From the NCBI GenBank assembly GCA_964242575.1, contig CAXTCN010000014.1, forward strand, positions 1 to 64,000: a DNA stretch of 64,000 bases, written 5' to 3'. Positions within the stretch are counted from its first letter, which is position 1. Each line of letters opens with the position of its first letter. The DNA comes from JANPPS01 sp964242575 (GTDB lineage Bacteria; Pseudomonadota; Alphaproteobacteria; Acetobacterales; Acetobacteraceae). Position numbers and translations under genes: made by a program. Of the stretch, positions 14,990-23,769 are shown in pieces. The notes below the pieces were generated by a model that saw only the letters and a program-made list of their open reading frames with translations, ran no database searches and was not told where the DNA came from.

Positions 14990-16528
14990 ATGGCCTTAAC
15001 CCGACGTTTCGCGCTGGGCGCGCTCGGCACGCTTCCCTTGACCCGCATCGCGCGCGGGCAAGCCGCGCACCGGCTGACGGTGCTGCACATCAACGACTTC
15101 CACTCCCGGCACGAGCCGGTGGACGTGCGCGCCCTGGGCTGCGGCCCGGAGCAGGACGGCTGTTCCGGCGGCAGCGCCCGGCTGGCGACGCGGATCGCGC
15201 TGGAACGCGCCGCCGCCGAGGCCGATGGCCGGGCCGTGCTGGTGCTGGACGCCGGGGACCAGTTCCAGGGCAGCCTGTTCTACACCGCGCACCACGGCAT
15301 GGCCGAGCTTGCGGTGCAGCACGCGGTCGGCGTGGACGCGATGGCGGTCGGCAACCACGAGTTTGACAACGGGCCGGAGACGCTGGGACGCTACGCGGCG
15401 GCGGCGCGGTTCCCAGTGCTGTCGGCGAACGTTGACGCTTCCGCTGAACCCACGCTCGTGGACCAGCTGCGGCCGTATGCGCTGTTCGACCGTGGCGGAC
15501 TGCGCGTGGGGGTCGTAGGCCTTACCACCACCGAGACCCTGACCTCGTCCTCGCCCGGTCCGCGCGTGCGGATCACTGACCCGGCTGCCGCGCTGGCACA
15601 GGCTGCGCAAGCGGCACGGACCGAGGGCGCGCGGCTTCTCATCGCGCTGTCCCACCTTGGCGTATTGCGCGACTTGGCGCTGGAGGGTGCCGCGGTCATC
15701 GTCGGCGGGCACTCGCACACCCTGCTGTCCAACCAGGAGCCAGGCGCGCTCGGGCCGCATCCCAGCCGGTCGCGGTCCGGGGCGCTCGTGGTGCAGGCCG
15801 GGGCGTATGGCCGGTATGTCGGGCGGCTCGACCTCGACGTGGCGGCGGACGGCACTGTGTTGGCCTATGGTGGGGAGTGCCGGCGCGTGGACCTCGACGT
15901 ACCGGAGGACCCGGCCGTCGCCGCCCTCGTCGCGTCCTATGCCGCGCCGTTGCAGGCGTTGCGCGACGCCCCCGTCGGCGTGTTGCCGGACGCGCTGGAC
16001 AACGCCTCGTGCCGGTTCACGGCGTGCGCGTTCGGCCGCATGGTGGCCGGTGCCATGCTGGCTGCGGCGAAGGGGGCGGACGCCGCCATCATGAACGCCG
16101 GCGGCCTGCGGACCGGGTTGCGGCCTGGCCCAACGACGCTCGGCGACATCCTCGGCGCGCTGCCGTTCGGCAACACCCTCGCCACCCTCGGCCTGTCGGG
16201 CGCGGACCTGCGCGCGGCGCTGGAGCATGGCTTGAGCCTGTCCGGCCGGGGCGGCTTCCCGCAAACCGCCGGGCTGCGGCTTGAGTGGAACCTGGGCCTC
16301 CCCGCCGGTGAGCGCATCACCCGGATCGAGGTCGGGACGGAGGGGAACTGGGCGCCGCTGGAACCAGGGCGGACCTACTCGGTCGCAACCAACAGCTTCC
16401 TGCGCGCCGGTGGCGACGGGTACATCGTGTTGCGGGACCGTGCCATCGATCCGTATGACGCCGGGCCAGGGATCGCTGAATTAGTGGCGCAACGGATTAC
16501 CGGCGTGGACGCTACGCCGCCCCGCTAA
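14990..16528 (+). CDS. Exported 5'-nucleotidase/2',3'-cyclic phosphodiesterase family protein
   Basis: A 512-residue metallophosphatase. All dinuclear metal motifs are present: HINDFHS, DAGDQFQG, VGNHEFDNG and VGGHSHTLL, followed from about residue 320 by the 5'-nucleotidase C-terminal domain (NAGGLRTGLRPGP, LPFGNTLATL, GGDGY). The start MALTRRFALGALG contains a twin-arginine-like signal with AARGQA-type cleavage, so it acts in the periplasm, probably scavenging phosphate or nucleosides. The frame is open 98 codons further upstream but that part overlaps nfuA and has no family similarity. Confidence 0.92.
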   Translation: MALTRRFALGALGTLPLTRIARGQAAHRLTVLHINDFHSRHEPVDVRALGCGPEQDGCSGGSARLATRIALERAAAEADGRAVLVLDAGDQFQGSLFYTAHHGMAELAVQHAVGVDAMAVGNHEFDNGPETLGRYAAAARFPVLSANVDASAEPTLVDQLRPYALFDRGGLRVGVVGLTTTETLTSSSPGPRVRITDPAAALAQAAQAARTEGARLLIALSHLGVLRDLALEGAAVIVGGHSHTLLSNQEPGALGPHPSRSRSGALVVQAGAYGRYVGRLDLDVAADGTVLAYGGECRRVDLDVPEDPAVAALVASYAAPLQALRDAPVGVLPDALDNASCRFTACAFGRMVAGAMLAAAKGADAAIMNAGGLRTGLRPGPTTLGDILGALPFGNTLATLGLSGADLRAALEHGLSLSGRGGFPQTAGLRLEWNLGLPAGERITRIEVGTEGNWAPLEPGRTYSVATNSFLRAGGDGYIVLRDRAIDPYDAGPGIAELVAQRITGVDATPPR

Positions 16529-16706
16529 CTCCCGCTAACATTTATTGACAAATCCATGCAGTCTCGTACACCGGCCGCGAATGGTGGGTCGGGCGCTTCC
16601 GTATGGGCCGCAATTTACCGCTGCTCGGGCTTCCTGCGTGATCGACCTCGGGCCGCCGCGGCACCCAGCATTGCTCACGTCGGCGTTCCAGAAGCTGGCG
16701 AGCCAT

Positions 16707-17177
16707 ATGGACATCGGCTGGGACGTCGACGGCACGCTCATCAACCATCCAGCGTCCCCGTTGCTGCACCAGTTCATCCTGGCGACGCCGCATATCCGGC
16801 ATGTTATCGTGACGTTCCGCAGCGAGCGGCGGCACGGCAAGCCCTGGTCGACGCTGGCCAGCTACCGCGGCGCGCCTGGTCCGGCCGCGTTCAAGCAAGT
16901 GATCTACATGCCCGACGCGATGTGGGACGAGTTCGCCATTGCCCGCGAGGCACGGCAACAGAACGCATGGCCGATGCTTGGCCGCCTGCTGCGGTTCCGC
17001 AAGCCGGCGTGGAACGAGGCGTATCGGACTTGGAAAGGCTTAGTGTGCCAACGGGAGGGCGTCACCGCGCTGGTGGATGACCTGACGCGCATGGTGGCGG
17101 ACGGATGCCAGCGCCACGGGGTCGAACTGTTCCACCCCGGCGACTTCCTGCCCACGAGCGCGTCCAAAAGCGCATAG
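16707..17177 (+). CDS. Hypothetical HAD-like protein
   Basis: A 156-residue protein starting MDIGWDVDGTLINH, which carries the HAD-superfamily motif I (DxDGT). A possible motif II is the Thr in VIVTFRSER. The C-terminal part (VTALVDDLTRMVADGC, GVELFHPGDFLP) would fit the last HAD acidic motif. It resembles a phosphatase-type HAD core without a clear cap domain. The first-frame start may lie further upstream (TTG 16545), but codons 16545-16706 look non-coding. No functional context: it sits between the 5'-nucleotidase gene and the degenerate flank of the EPS locus. Confidence 0.6.
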   Translation: MDIGWDVDGTLINHPASPLLHQFILATPHIRHVIVTFRSERRHGKPWSTLASYRGAPGPAAFKQVIYMPDAMWDEFAIAREARQQNAWPMLGRLLRFRKPAWNEAYRTWKGLVCQREGVTALVDDLTRMVADGCQRHGVELFHPGDFLPTSASKSA

Positions 17178-17386
17178 CACCATCCACCTGGCGCGTTGCC
17201 GTTCCTGGCTGGCGTGAGGCGATAGGCGGGCGGGCGGGCTTGCGGAGGGCTTCACTTAATGTCGGCTGGCGCTTTGCTGTCCGGTCGGAGCAGGGCGACA
17301 CGTTTCTTAACTAGTCAGAGGCGATGCTTGGGCCGGTTCATCCGCTGGCGCACTCAATCGGCATTGCATCCATCAACGGCGTCTAG

Positions 17387-17596
17387 GAGGCATGGCGGCG
17401 ACCAACCGCAACTTCTATATCTACCAATGGCTTGGGCCTCTGTTTCTTGAAAGATGCCTACGCAGGCACGCCAACTACAGACCGTAACCTTCATGTCAAC
17501 GGCATCGACATGAACGGTGCATTAGTGTCCAACAGCGCTGCGGCGCCCATGGGCGAGGGCACCGCCCACGTCACGATCTTGGCGCCATTGTCCTGA
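17387..17596 (+). pseudogene. C-terminal remnant resembling a calcium-dependent carbohydrate-binding module
   Basis: An open stretch of about 69 codons after an in-frame TAG has no good start codon. It contains LKDAYAGTPTTDRNLHV followed by NGIDMNGALV and ends in TILAPLS-stop. The pattern N/KDAY-x-G-x5-DRNL-x-V-x-GI-x-NG is familiar from CBM36/CBM60-like xylan-binding modules at the end of secreted polysaccharide-active enzymes. It is probably the last part of such a gene, lost upstream. The assignment rests on this motif only. Confidence 0.45.
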
Positions 17597-17721
17597 CACA
17601 AGCGCGGCGCATGGTCTGGTTTGGGGAGCACAGCAAAGCTTGACGCCAGTCTATGTGACGCGATCCCTAGTTTTTGATCCTACTGTTATGGCCTGGCTAC
17701 CAAGGCGGTGTGCAAAAAATG

Positions 17722-17750
17722 TTGACACGCAAGCGCGCGACTGTTAATTA
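17722..17750 (+). promoter_or_regulatory. Candidate sigma-70 promoter for the co-polymerase gene
   Basis: A perfect -35 TTGACA (17722-17727) is followed after 17 bp by TAATTA (17745-17750), a weak -10. It lies about 80 bp before the GTG start of the polysaccharide co-polymerase gene. No experimental or comparative support. Confidence 0.35.
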
Positions 17751-17830
17751 AGGAATGACCTTGGTCCAAGTTGAAGTGCTGCGTGAAGCAGTCCCGTATC
17801 CGGGCCAAGCTAGTAGTGGAGAGTAATAAG

Positions 17831-20095
17831 GTGCCGGATACGTCGGTAGCGAGATCGTCACAGTCGACGTCTCCAGCTCTGTTGTCTTCTGAAGACGCTG
17901 CGTTTGCAGGTCTTAGAACAAGCCAGCCCAGTATTGGCACCGTTTTGGCCGCAATCTGGCGGCATCGTTTCTTGTTCACTGCGGTATGCCTCCTGGTGCT
18001 TGGCTCTGGTGTTGCACTCATCGTCGGACTGCGTCCAGTCTACCAGTCGCAGGCGATGCTCCTCATCGACCCGCGGCAGTCGCATTTCGCCAACATCCCA
18101 TCCGTTGTCGAAACGCCCGCCCAGGCAAGCGACCTTAATTTCGTGCGCAGCGAGCAACTCATTCTCGCCTCGAACGAGTTGGCCCAGCGCGTCGTAAAGC
18201 GTTTAAGCCTGGAGGACGACCCCGACTTCATGCAGCGGCCATCGCCGCTCTCGCTGCTGACAGCCCGGGTTGTATCCCTGCTTGGCATTGAGCAGAGCGA
18301 CAACGAGCCGCAGCCCGCGCAAGGTCCGGACGTGGCGCTTTTGATTTACCAGCAGCGCTTGTCAGTATTCAACGACGGGAAGTCGTTCGTCATTCAAGTC
18401 GGCTTCAGCCATGCCGATCCAGCGAAGGCGCGCGCAATCCTTGCCGCGCATCTTGAGCTCTATCTGAACGACCAGAGGGCACGTAAGGAGCTGGTGATCG
18501 CCAAGGCTGGGCGGTGGCTGGACCAGGAGCTGGCGCGGTTGCGCGACAAAGTGCAGCAATCCGAGCAGCAACTTCAAGCGTTCCGAGACCAGAACCGACT
18601 GGTTCGTAGTGGTGGCGAAACCATCAGCGGCCGGCAGCTCTCCGACGTCACCGCGCAGCTCGCCCGCGCACGCGGGGACCTGTCGCGCTTGTCAGCGCGC
18701 AGCAAGGAAGTCTCGAACGGCCGGCCTGATAGCGCCGTGCTCAACTCTGATCTTGTCCAGCGCCTGCGCCAACAGGAGGCAACGCTCAGCAGCGAGGTCG
18801 CTCAGCTACAGCAGCGCTATGGCTCCGGCCACCAAAAGCTGACGGAGTTGCGGCTGGCTCTGGCCGACGTCCAAAGCAGGACCCGGTCTGAGATCGCACG
18901 CTTTAGCGCGTCCACGTCGAGCGACGTCGCTATATCCCGGTCCGACGTTCAGCAGCTTGAATACCAGGTTGCAAATCTCGAGCGGCAAGCCGTCGCCACC
19001 AGCCAGGCAGAGCTTTCGGCGAGCCAGCTTGACCGGGAGACCGAGGCCGACCGGCGCCTGTACTCAGACCTTCTCACACGCTCGAAGCAGGTTGCGATCC
19101 AAAAGGAGGTTCAGGAGCCTGACGCACGGGTCGTGTCGACGCCATCGCTTCCTGTCACTCCTGTCAGCCCACGCCGCGGATTATTGTTCGTCATCGCCGC
19201 CGCTGTCGCCGCCGTGATCGCCGGCGGGCTCGTGCTGCTGCTTGACCGCTTCCGCCAGCATACCCGGTCCCTGGCTGAGATGGAGGCCTATCACGGTGTC
19301 GCTGGTTTGGGCGCCCTGCCGTACATTCGCCGCCTCCGTCTGGCCGATGCATCCCGCAAGGCCTCGAGGCTGCGGAACTCCGGTTTCTCCACTGCCCTGC
19401 AAGTCATCGGCAACTCGATAGCGCTTCGGATGCAGGACAGCGGTTCAAAGGTCATCGTCGTCGCGTCCTCAAGCCGTGGCGACGGCCGGACAAGCCTTGC
19501 CGTGTTGCTGGCCCGTAGCTTTGCCGAAAAAGGCGAGCGCGTGCTGCTGATCGATGCCGACCTGCGGCGGCGCGGCGTAACCAGCTGTTTTGGGTTGGAG
19601 CCGGTTCCGGGTCTGATCGATGCAGTATGGGCCAACGGTGGCTTACAGGAGTTCGTTGTGGCGGGCGCCGGCCAAGAACCGCAAACCGCCCGCTCGTCGG
19701 GCAAGGAGCTCGCGTTCGACGTGCTGCCGGCCGGTTGGGACCGTGCGGACCCGCACACCATCCTGCACCGGACGGCGCTCCGGTCGCTCGTTGCGGAGGC
19801 CCGAGCGCGCTATGGTGCCGTAATCATCGACACGCCACCGTTGACAGAGGTGGACGATGCGCTCGCTTTCGTGGTCGAAGCCGACGCGACGGTTTTGGCC
19901 GTCCGATGGGGCCGCACGTCCGACCGCGCTCTAAAGGCTACGCTGCGCCGCCTGCAACTCGCCAACGCGCACATCGTCGGAGCGGTGCTGAACGGCACGA
20001 CATCAGGCTCGCAAGAAGTCGCGCCGAAGTCGGGCCTGGGCAACTCGAACGGATCGCTCGATTGGGCGAAGGCGTATCTTGCTGATCGCGGTTAG
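17831..20095 (+). CDS. Polysaccharide co-polymerase/tyrosine-kinase-like chain-length regulator (Wzc/GumC/ExoP family)
   Basis: A 754-residue inner-membrane protein that controls polymer length and export. A Wzz domain starts at about residue 35 with a first TM helix near 47-67; the periplasmic part has coiled coils (about 220-430), and a second TM helix is near 448-473. The cytoplasmic BY-kinase domain follows, with Walker A-like SSSRGDGRTS near 547, Walker A' LLIDADLRRRG near 575 and Walker B VIIDTPP near 666. The Walker A Lys is Arg, and the C-terminus ends DWAKAYLADRG without a Tyr cluster, so kinase activity is doubtful. GTG 17831 has GGAGAG 7 nt upstream. The next gene overlaps its end. 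Confidence 0.9.
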   Translation: MPDTSVARSSQSTSPALLSSEDAAFAGLRTSQPSIGTVLAAIWRHRFLFTAVCLLVLGSGVALIVGLRPVYQSQAMLLIDPRQSHFANIPSVVETPAQASDLNFVRSEQLILASNELAQRVVKRLSLEDDPDFMQRPSPLSLLTARVVSLLGIEQSDNEPQPAQGPDVALLIYQQRLSVFNDGKSFVIQVGFSHADPAKARAILAAHLELYLNDQRARKELVIAKAGRWLDQELARLRDKVQQSEQQLQAFRDQNRLVRSGGETISGRQLSDVTAQLARARGDLSRLSARSKEVSNGRPDSAVLNSDLVQRLRQQEATLSSEVAQLQQRYGSGHQKLTELRLALADVQSRTRSEIARFSASTSSDVAISRSDVQQLEYQVANLERQAVATSQAELSASQLDRETEADRRLYSDLLTRSKQVAIQKEVQEPDARVVSTPSLPVTPVSPRRGLLFVIAAAVAAVIAGGLVLLLDRFRQHTRSLAEMEAYHGVAGLGALPYIRRLRLADASRKASRLRNSGFSTALQVIGNSIALRMQDSGSKVIVVASSSRGDGRTSLAVLLARSFAEKGERVLLIDADLRRRGVTSCFGLEPVPGLIDAVWANGGLQEFVVAGAGQEPQTARSSGKELAFDVLPAGWDRADPHTILHRTALRSLVAEARARYGAVIIDTPPLTEVDDALAFVVEADATVLAVRWGRTSDRALKATLRRLQLANAHIVGAVLNGTTSGSQEVAPKSGLGNSNGSLDWAKAYLADRG

Positions 20096-21485
20096 GCAAC
20101 GCGGCTTAGCCGCCTTGCTCACTTTCGCCCTTGGCATCAATCCGTCCATGGTTTGCGCCATACAGCTAAGCTCCGACACTGCAACTCCAGTAAACGAGTT
20201 GTTAGCCACCATTGGCGTGGGTACGCATTTCAACTTTTCCAACACGCCATACACCGAACGCTATGAGGAAGTGCGGACGAAGCTGCTGGCACTCGGCATC
20301 CATCAGGTGCGGGACTCGCTGAATAGCCACATTCTGGATTTAGCGGATCATGGCATCCGGACAATGGTAGTCGCTGAGTCTGCCCCGGGAGGTCCGGAAG
20401 CTTTCCAAAGGCAAATTGTGGCGTTGAATGCGGGTCGGCCGCCCGGCAAACTTGCCGTCGATGCCATTGAGGGCCCCAACGAGCCAGACCAGTTCTGGTC
20501 TCGGCTTGGGCTGTCATTCGAAGGCCAAGGTTTCCCGGACGGCGTCGTCGCGTTCCAGCGCAAGCTCTTTTCCGCGCTCAAACGCGATCCACGCACTCGG
20601 GACCTTCCATTAATCGGCCCGGCGCTCGGCCCGGCCGCTGCGCCAGGGGCGCCGCCGATCCCAGCCTTGGCCGAGTTACGCCACTACGTGGACTGGGGCG
20701 GCTTCCATCCCTATCCCTACGGAGGCGATTCAACCGGCGCAGATTACCCCTACGGCGGACTGCGCTCATTCGAGCGTCACGGCACACACCCGTCGGTCAC
20801 CCTGGCCCAGGATGGAAGCGTCTGGCGCTTCTACCGGACGATGTATGGTGACCGGCCAGCGGCGGCGACGGAAACCGGCTATCCAACCGATAAAGCGCAT
20901 ACCTCAGAAGCGTTGCAGGCACGCTACCTGCCCCGCCTCTATGCGGAGTACTTCGCCCGCGGCATCCGGCGCACTTACATCTACCAACTCGTGGACACTG
21001 AGCTTGACCCGAAACGCGAGGACCCCGAGCAAAGCTTTGGCCTACTTCGCGCAGATCTCTCAGAACGTCCTGCTTACACTGCCCTGGCGGAGTTTACCGG
21101 GCTGTTGCGGGGTGACCGGACCGGCTGCGACCAGGCAAAACCAGGCCACGACGTGGCTGACCTCGGCTTGGATTTGTCTGTTCAGGGCACGAATGCATAC
21201 CCCGACACAACGCGTCTAAAGCACTTGTTCCTCCGCCAAAACCAAGGCAGGTTGCTGTTGCTGCTGTGGCATGAGGTGTCGGGGGAGGATGCCTCGACCA
21301 ATCCGCGGGCAACGCTGGACGTTTCCCCCATGCTCGTCACGCTCCGCCCAAGTCGACCGATTCGTACCGTCCTGCACCGGCTTGCCGAGCCGAGCCGCAT
21401 CCCGGGGTCTGGATCAGATCAAAATCCGGCTTTGTTGGAAATCTCCGTGCCCGACGCGCTTACGATTCTTGAGATATGCTCCTGA
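20079..21485 (+). CDS. Secreted clan GH-A-like glycoside hydrolase
   Basis: A 468-residue protein with a signal peptide (MLIAVRQRGLAALLTFALG, cleavage after VCA near residue 27). The TIM-barrel clan A features are an acid/base Glu in EGPNEPD (about residue 132) and a nucleophile Glu candidate in AATETGYPT (about 268), with WGGFHPYPYGG between. The C-terminal 120 residues look like a beta-sandwich. It may trim or release the polymer made by the neighbouring genes, as glycanases in EPS operons do. It starts with TTG inside the end of the co-polymerase gene (17-bp overlap). The GH family number is not certain. Confidence 0.75.
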   Translation: MLIAVRQRGLAALLTFALGINPSMVCAIQLSSDTATPVNELLATIGVGTHFNFSNTPYTERYEEVRTKLLALGIHQVRDSLNSHILDLADHGIRTMVVAESAPGGPEAFQRQIVALNAGRPPGKLAVDAIEGPNEPDQFWSRLGLSFEGQGFPDGVVAFQRKLFSALKRDPRTRDLPLIGPALGPAAAPGAPPIPALAELRHYVDWGGFHPYPYGGDSTGADYPYGGLRSFERHGTHPSVTLAQDGSVWRFYRTMYGDRPAAATETGYPTDKAHTSEALQARYLPRLYAEYFARGIRRTYIYQLVDTELDPKREDPEQSFGLLRADLSERPAYTALAEFTGLLRGDRTGCDQAKPGHDVADLGLDLSVQGTNAYPDTTRLKHLFLRQNQGRLLLLLWHEVSGEDASTNPRATLDVSPMLVTLRPSRPIRTVLHRLAEPSRIPGSGSDQNPALLEISVPDALTILEICS

Positions 21486-21529
21486 ACACCCTGATCGCAC
21501 AGTTGTCGTTGCGGCTCACTTAGGCTCCT

Positions 21530-21684
21530 GCCATTTGGCAATCAATGGATGGTTTGAGCAGGGAGGTGATTAGGTGTTCAGCCTCCGGGTGTGGTGGCGC
21601 GGGCTGAGCTTGAATTCGCCACTTGGCGACGGTGGCGCGGCTTAGCCCGTAGCGCCGGGCTAAGGGCCTGAACTGAATAATCGC
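21530..21684 (-). pseudogene. Helix-turn-helix relic of an IS transposase
   Basis: Read on the minus strand the segment gives LARRYGLSRATVAKWR followed by IQAQPAPPHPEAEHL. The first part is the typical N-terminal HTH of IS481-like and related transposases. No DDE catalytic part follows and there is no start codon in place, so it is a fragment of a former insertion sequence. Confidence 0.5.
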
Positions 21685-22469
21685 TACAATCTGGAGATGC
21701 GATCTGCGGTGCCCAAAAGTTTTCGACGGTATCGTGGATCGTTTATCGCGGCTCAGACCCTAAGCTGCGGGTCGCCTCTTTTGACGTTTGGAGTTCGGCT
21801 CGAGCCTGGGGTGTGGTGCGAACGCTGCCGTGGAAAACTGCTGCGCGGCAACAGCCTATCTTCGCCCAGGCATCCCGCGGGAAATCGCGCAAGATATGAA
21901 AATGAGATAGCGTCAGACACTTAGTTTGTGTTGCATATCATGTGCCGATCATCTACTTACTGGCGAATGCGCCACTGCTTACCTGCTACGCTCTTCCACA
22001 ACGCCTAGTGGGCCTGTGTGTTCACGCAAAATGTGCCCGGTAAACAACGATGCGCTCTGTAACTTAGGCTCAAGTACGTCTCAATTATGAACTACAGCGA
22101 AATTATCCTACGGTGTGGGATGAACAAGCAATGACATCAGTCGAGCAAACCCTTGAGGCGCATCACACGCCGTATAGCCTGGACAGTTGCATGACGCCCA
22201 CAGTGTCGTATGGCTGTTCGTCCAGCTCGATCAAATTAGCGCCAGTGCTCTTGTCCATCAAGTTCCGTGGTCAGACCAAAGACCGTCATTATCAGAGCTA
22301 AAATCTAATCGGTTCCAAACGAATCGGCACTATCAGTCTTTACCTTAAAATTGAGGCGGCTGAATCTAATTGCTAAGACGTTCGGCCGAAGCGGGTTCCA
22401 ATTGAAGTTACATCACACCTCATTCAGGTCTATGCAGGGCCACAACTTCTTCAGGCCTTATGCAGCTTT

Positions 22470-22499
22470 TTGCCCCACTGCCTTGGACCCACGTATAAT
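22470..22499 (+). promoter_or_regulatory. Candidate sigma-70 promoter of the glycosyltransferase operon
   Basis: The -10 hexamer TATAAT (22494-22499) is perfect; the -35 TTGCCC (22470-22475) matches 4/6 with an 18-bp spacer. Transcription would begin near 22507, giving a leader of about 78 nt before the GTG start at 22585. AT-rich context and position support it. Confidence 0.5.
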
Positions 22500-22584
22500 G
22501 CCCGCGTAACCGTGTTATGTGCTATAAGTCTCAAGCGATTGAGTAGAACCCAGGACGGGTTTGTTGTAGGAAGAATGTAGGCTC

Positions 22585-23769
22585 GTGTTGAAACGTAGCG
22601 TAGTCACTGTCAACCGCGTTGGCTTCCTGGGCGGGGTTGAGCGCGTCATCCTCGCGACAGAGCCGGCTGTACGAGCTGTTGGGCTTACTCCGACGCTTCT
22701 CTGCCCTGCGCCCGGCGCACTCGCTGACGCAGCCTCGGAAGCCGGCTTTCTGGTCCGGCCGGCGGCGGTGGATCGTGGCAGGGCAACCATGTCGCCGGTT
22801 GGCCTCGTTCGGCTCGGGTTCGCGCTCAAACAAGGCAGGCAAACCGTCCGCCAGGTCGCACAGCACGACCGCGCCGCCATCATTCATACGCACCACCCAA
22901 TGGGTGCTCTGCAATCTCAAAGCGCTGCACGAGCGCTCGGAGTTCCACTGCTGCTGCACGTTCACGAAACCTTGCCAATGCCGCCGCTTTACGCAATGGC
23001 GATGCGTTTCGTGGCCGCCGCATGCGGCTTGTTTATCTGCGTATCTGATGCGTCCGCCCAGATGATTCGCAGCCTTGGCATAGAAGAAGCACGCATCCGC
23101 TTGGTTTACAACTCAGTCGCACCAAGCTTTCTCCAGCCTGTCGGGCGTGCTAGCGACGTCGTAGGCACCGGGCCGCATATTGGCCTTTTTGGAGTGTTGG
23201 AGCCGCGCAAGGGGCAGGACCATTTCCTCCGCGCTGCCGCGCAAGTCGCCGCAGTGCAGCCTGACGCAACGTTCTGGATTGTCGGATCGCTGTCCTTTGC
23301 GGACCACGCACGCTACGCCGACCGCTTGCGCGGGTTGGCGGCGGAGCTGGGCATCAGCGAGCGCGTCCGCTTCACCGGTTTCCGCACGGACGTGCCTCAC
23401 CTGATGGCAAGCATGGACGCCGTCGTGCTTGCCTCCACCGGTTTTGAGTCGTTGCCCACCGTGCTGATCGAGGCCATGGCGCTCGGCCGCCCTGTCGCAG
23501 CAACGCGGGTTGGCGGGGTCGAGGAGGTCATCCACGACGGCGAAACCGGCCTAGTTGTCCCTCCAGGAGATCCAGACGCCCTCGCGGCAGCAATGAGGCG
23601 GCTCGTCTCTCCGGAAGGAGCCGCGTTCGGCGCCAAGGCGCAAGCTGACATCAAGGCGCGCTTCGCGCCGGCTCGATTCGATCAAGAAATCGCCGATTGC
23701 TATCGCTCCGTGCTGTCCAGCAGTAACAGGAGCGGGTCGTCTCTGGTGAATGTGGAAGGTGCGGCGTGA
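22585..23769 (+). CDS. Glycosyltransferase family 4 (GT-B fold)
   Basis: A 394-residue enzyme. The N-terminal Rossmann domain has GFLGGVERVIL in place of the usual GGxE motif and IIHTHHPMGA; the C-terminal domain has GLFGVLEPRKGQD, VRFTGFRTDV and the donor-binding E-x7-E as GFESLPTVLIEAMALGRPV. It presumably adds one sugar to the lipid-linked repeat unit. GTG start; weak ribosome-binding site. The stop overlaps the next gene (4 bp). Donor and acceptor sugars are not deducible. Confidence 0.9.
   Translation: MLKRSVVTVNRVGFLGGVERVILATEPAVRAVGLTPTLLCPAPGALADAASEAGFLVRPAAVDRGRATMSPVGLVRLGFALKQGRQTVRQVAQHDRAAIIHTHHPMGALQSQSAARALGVPLLLHVHETLPMPPLYAMAMRFVAAACGLFICVSDASAQMIRSLGIEEARIRLVYNSVAPSFLQPVGRASDVVGTGPHIGLFGVLEPRKGQDHFLRAAAQVAAVQPDATFWIVGSLSFADHARYADRLRGLAAELGISERVRFTGFRTDVPHLMASMDAVVLASTGFESLPTVLIEAMALGRPVAATRVGGVEEVIHDGETGLVVPPGDPDALAAAMRRLVSPEGAAFGAKAQADIKARFAPARFDQEIADCYRSVLSSSNRSGSSLVNVEGAA

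Larger units (their letters stand above)
17178..17830. other. Left flank of the EPS locus, no intact gene
   Basis: About 650 bp without an intact gene and visibly richer in A+T than the preceding DNA. It holds a coding remnant (17387-17596) and a candidate promoter (17722-17750), each listed separately. Nothing else recognisable was seen. Confidence 0.7.
21486..22584. other. 1.1-kb intergenic region inside the EPS locus
   Basis: This AT-richer stretch separates the co-polymerase/glycosidase pair from the glycosyltransferase operon. It contains a transposase HTH relic (21530-21684) and a good candidate promoter (22470-22499). A 62-codon frame at 22113-22301 shows no family features and is not annotated. 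The rest holds nothing recognisable and looks like decayed DNA. Confidence 0.7.

Noticed and set aside
16545..16706. Upstream extension of the HAD-like gene from TTG 16545
   Set aside because: The added 54 residues show no pattern, while the HAD motif I starts at the internal ATG 16707.
22113..22301. 62-codon frame in the EPS intergenic region
   Set aside because: No ribosome-binding site, no family resemblance, and codon use unlike the neighbours; not supported as a gene.
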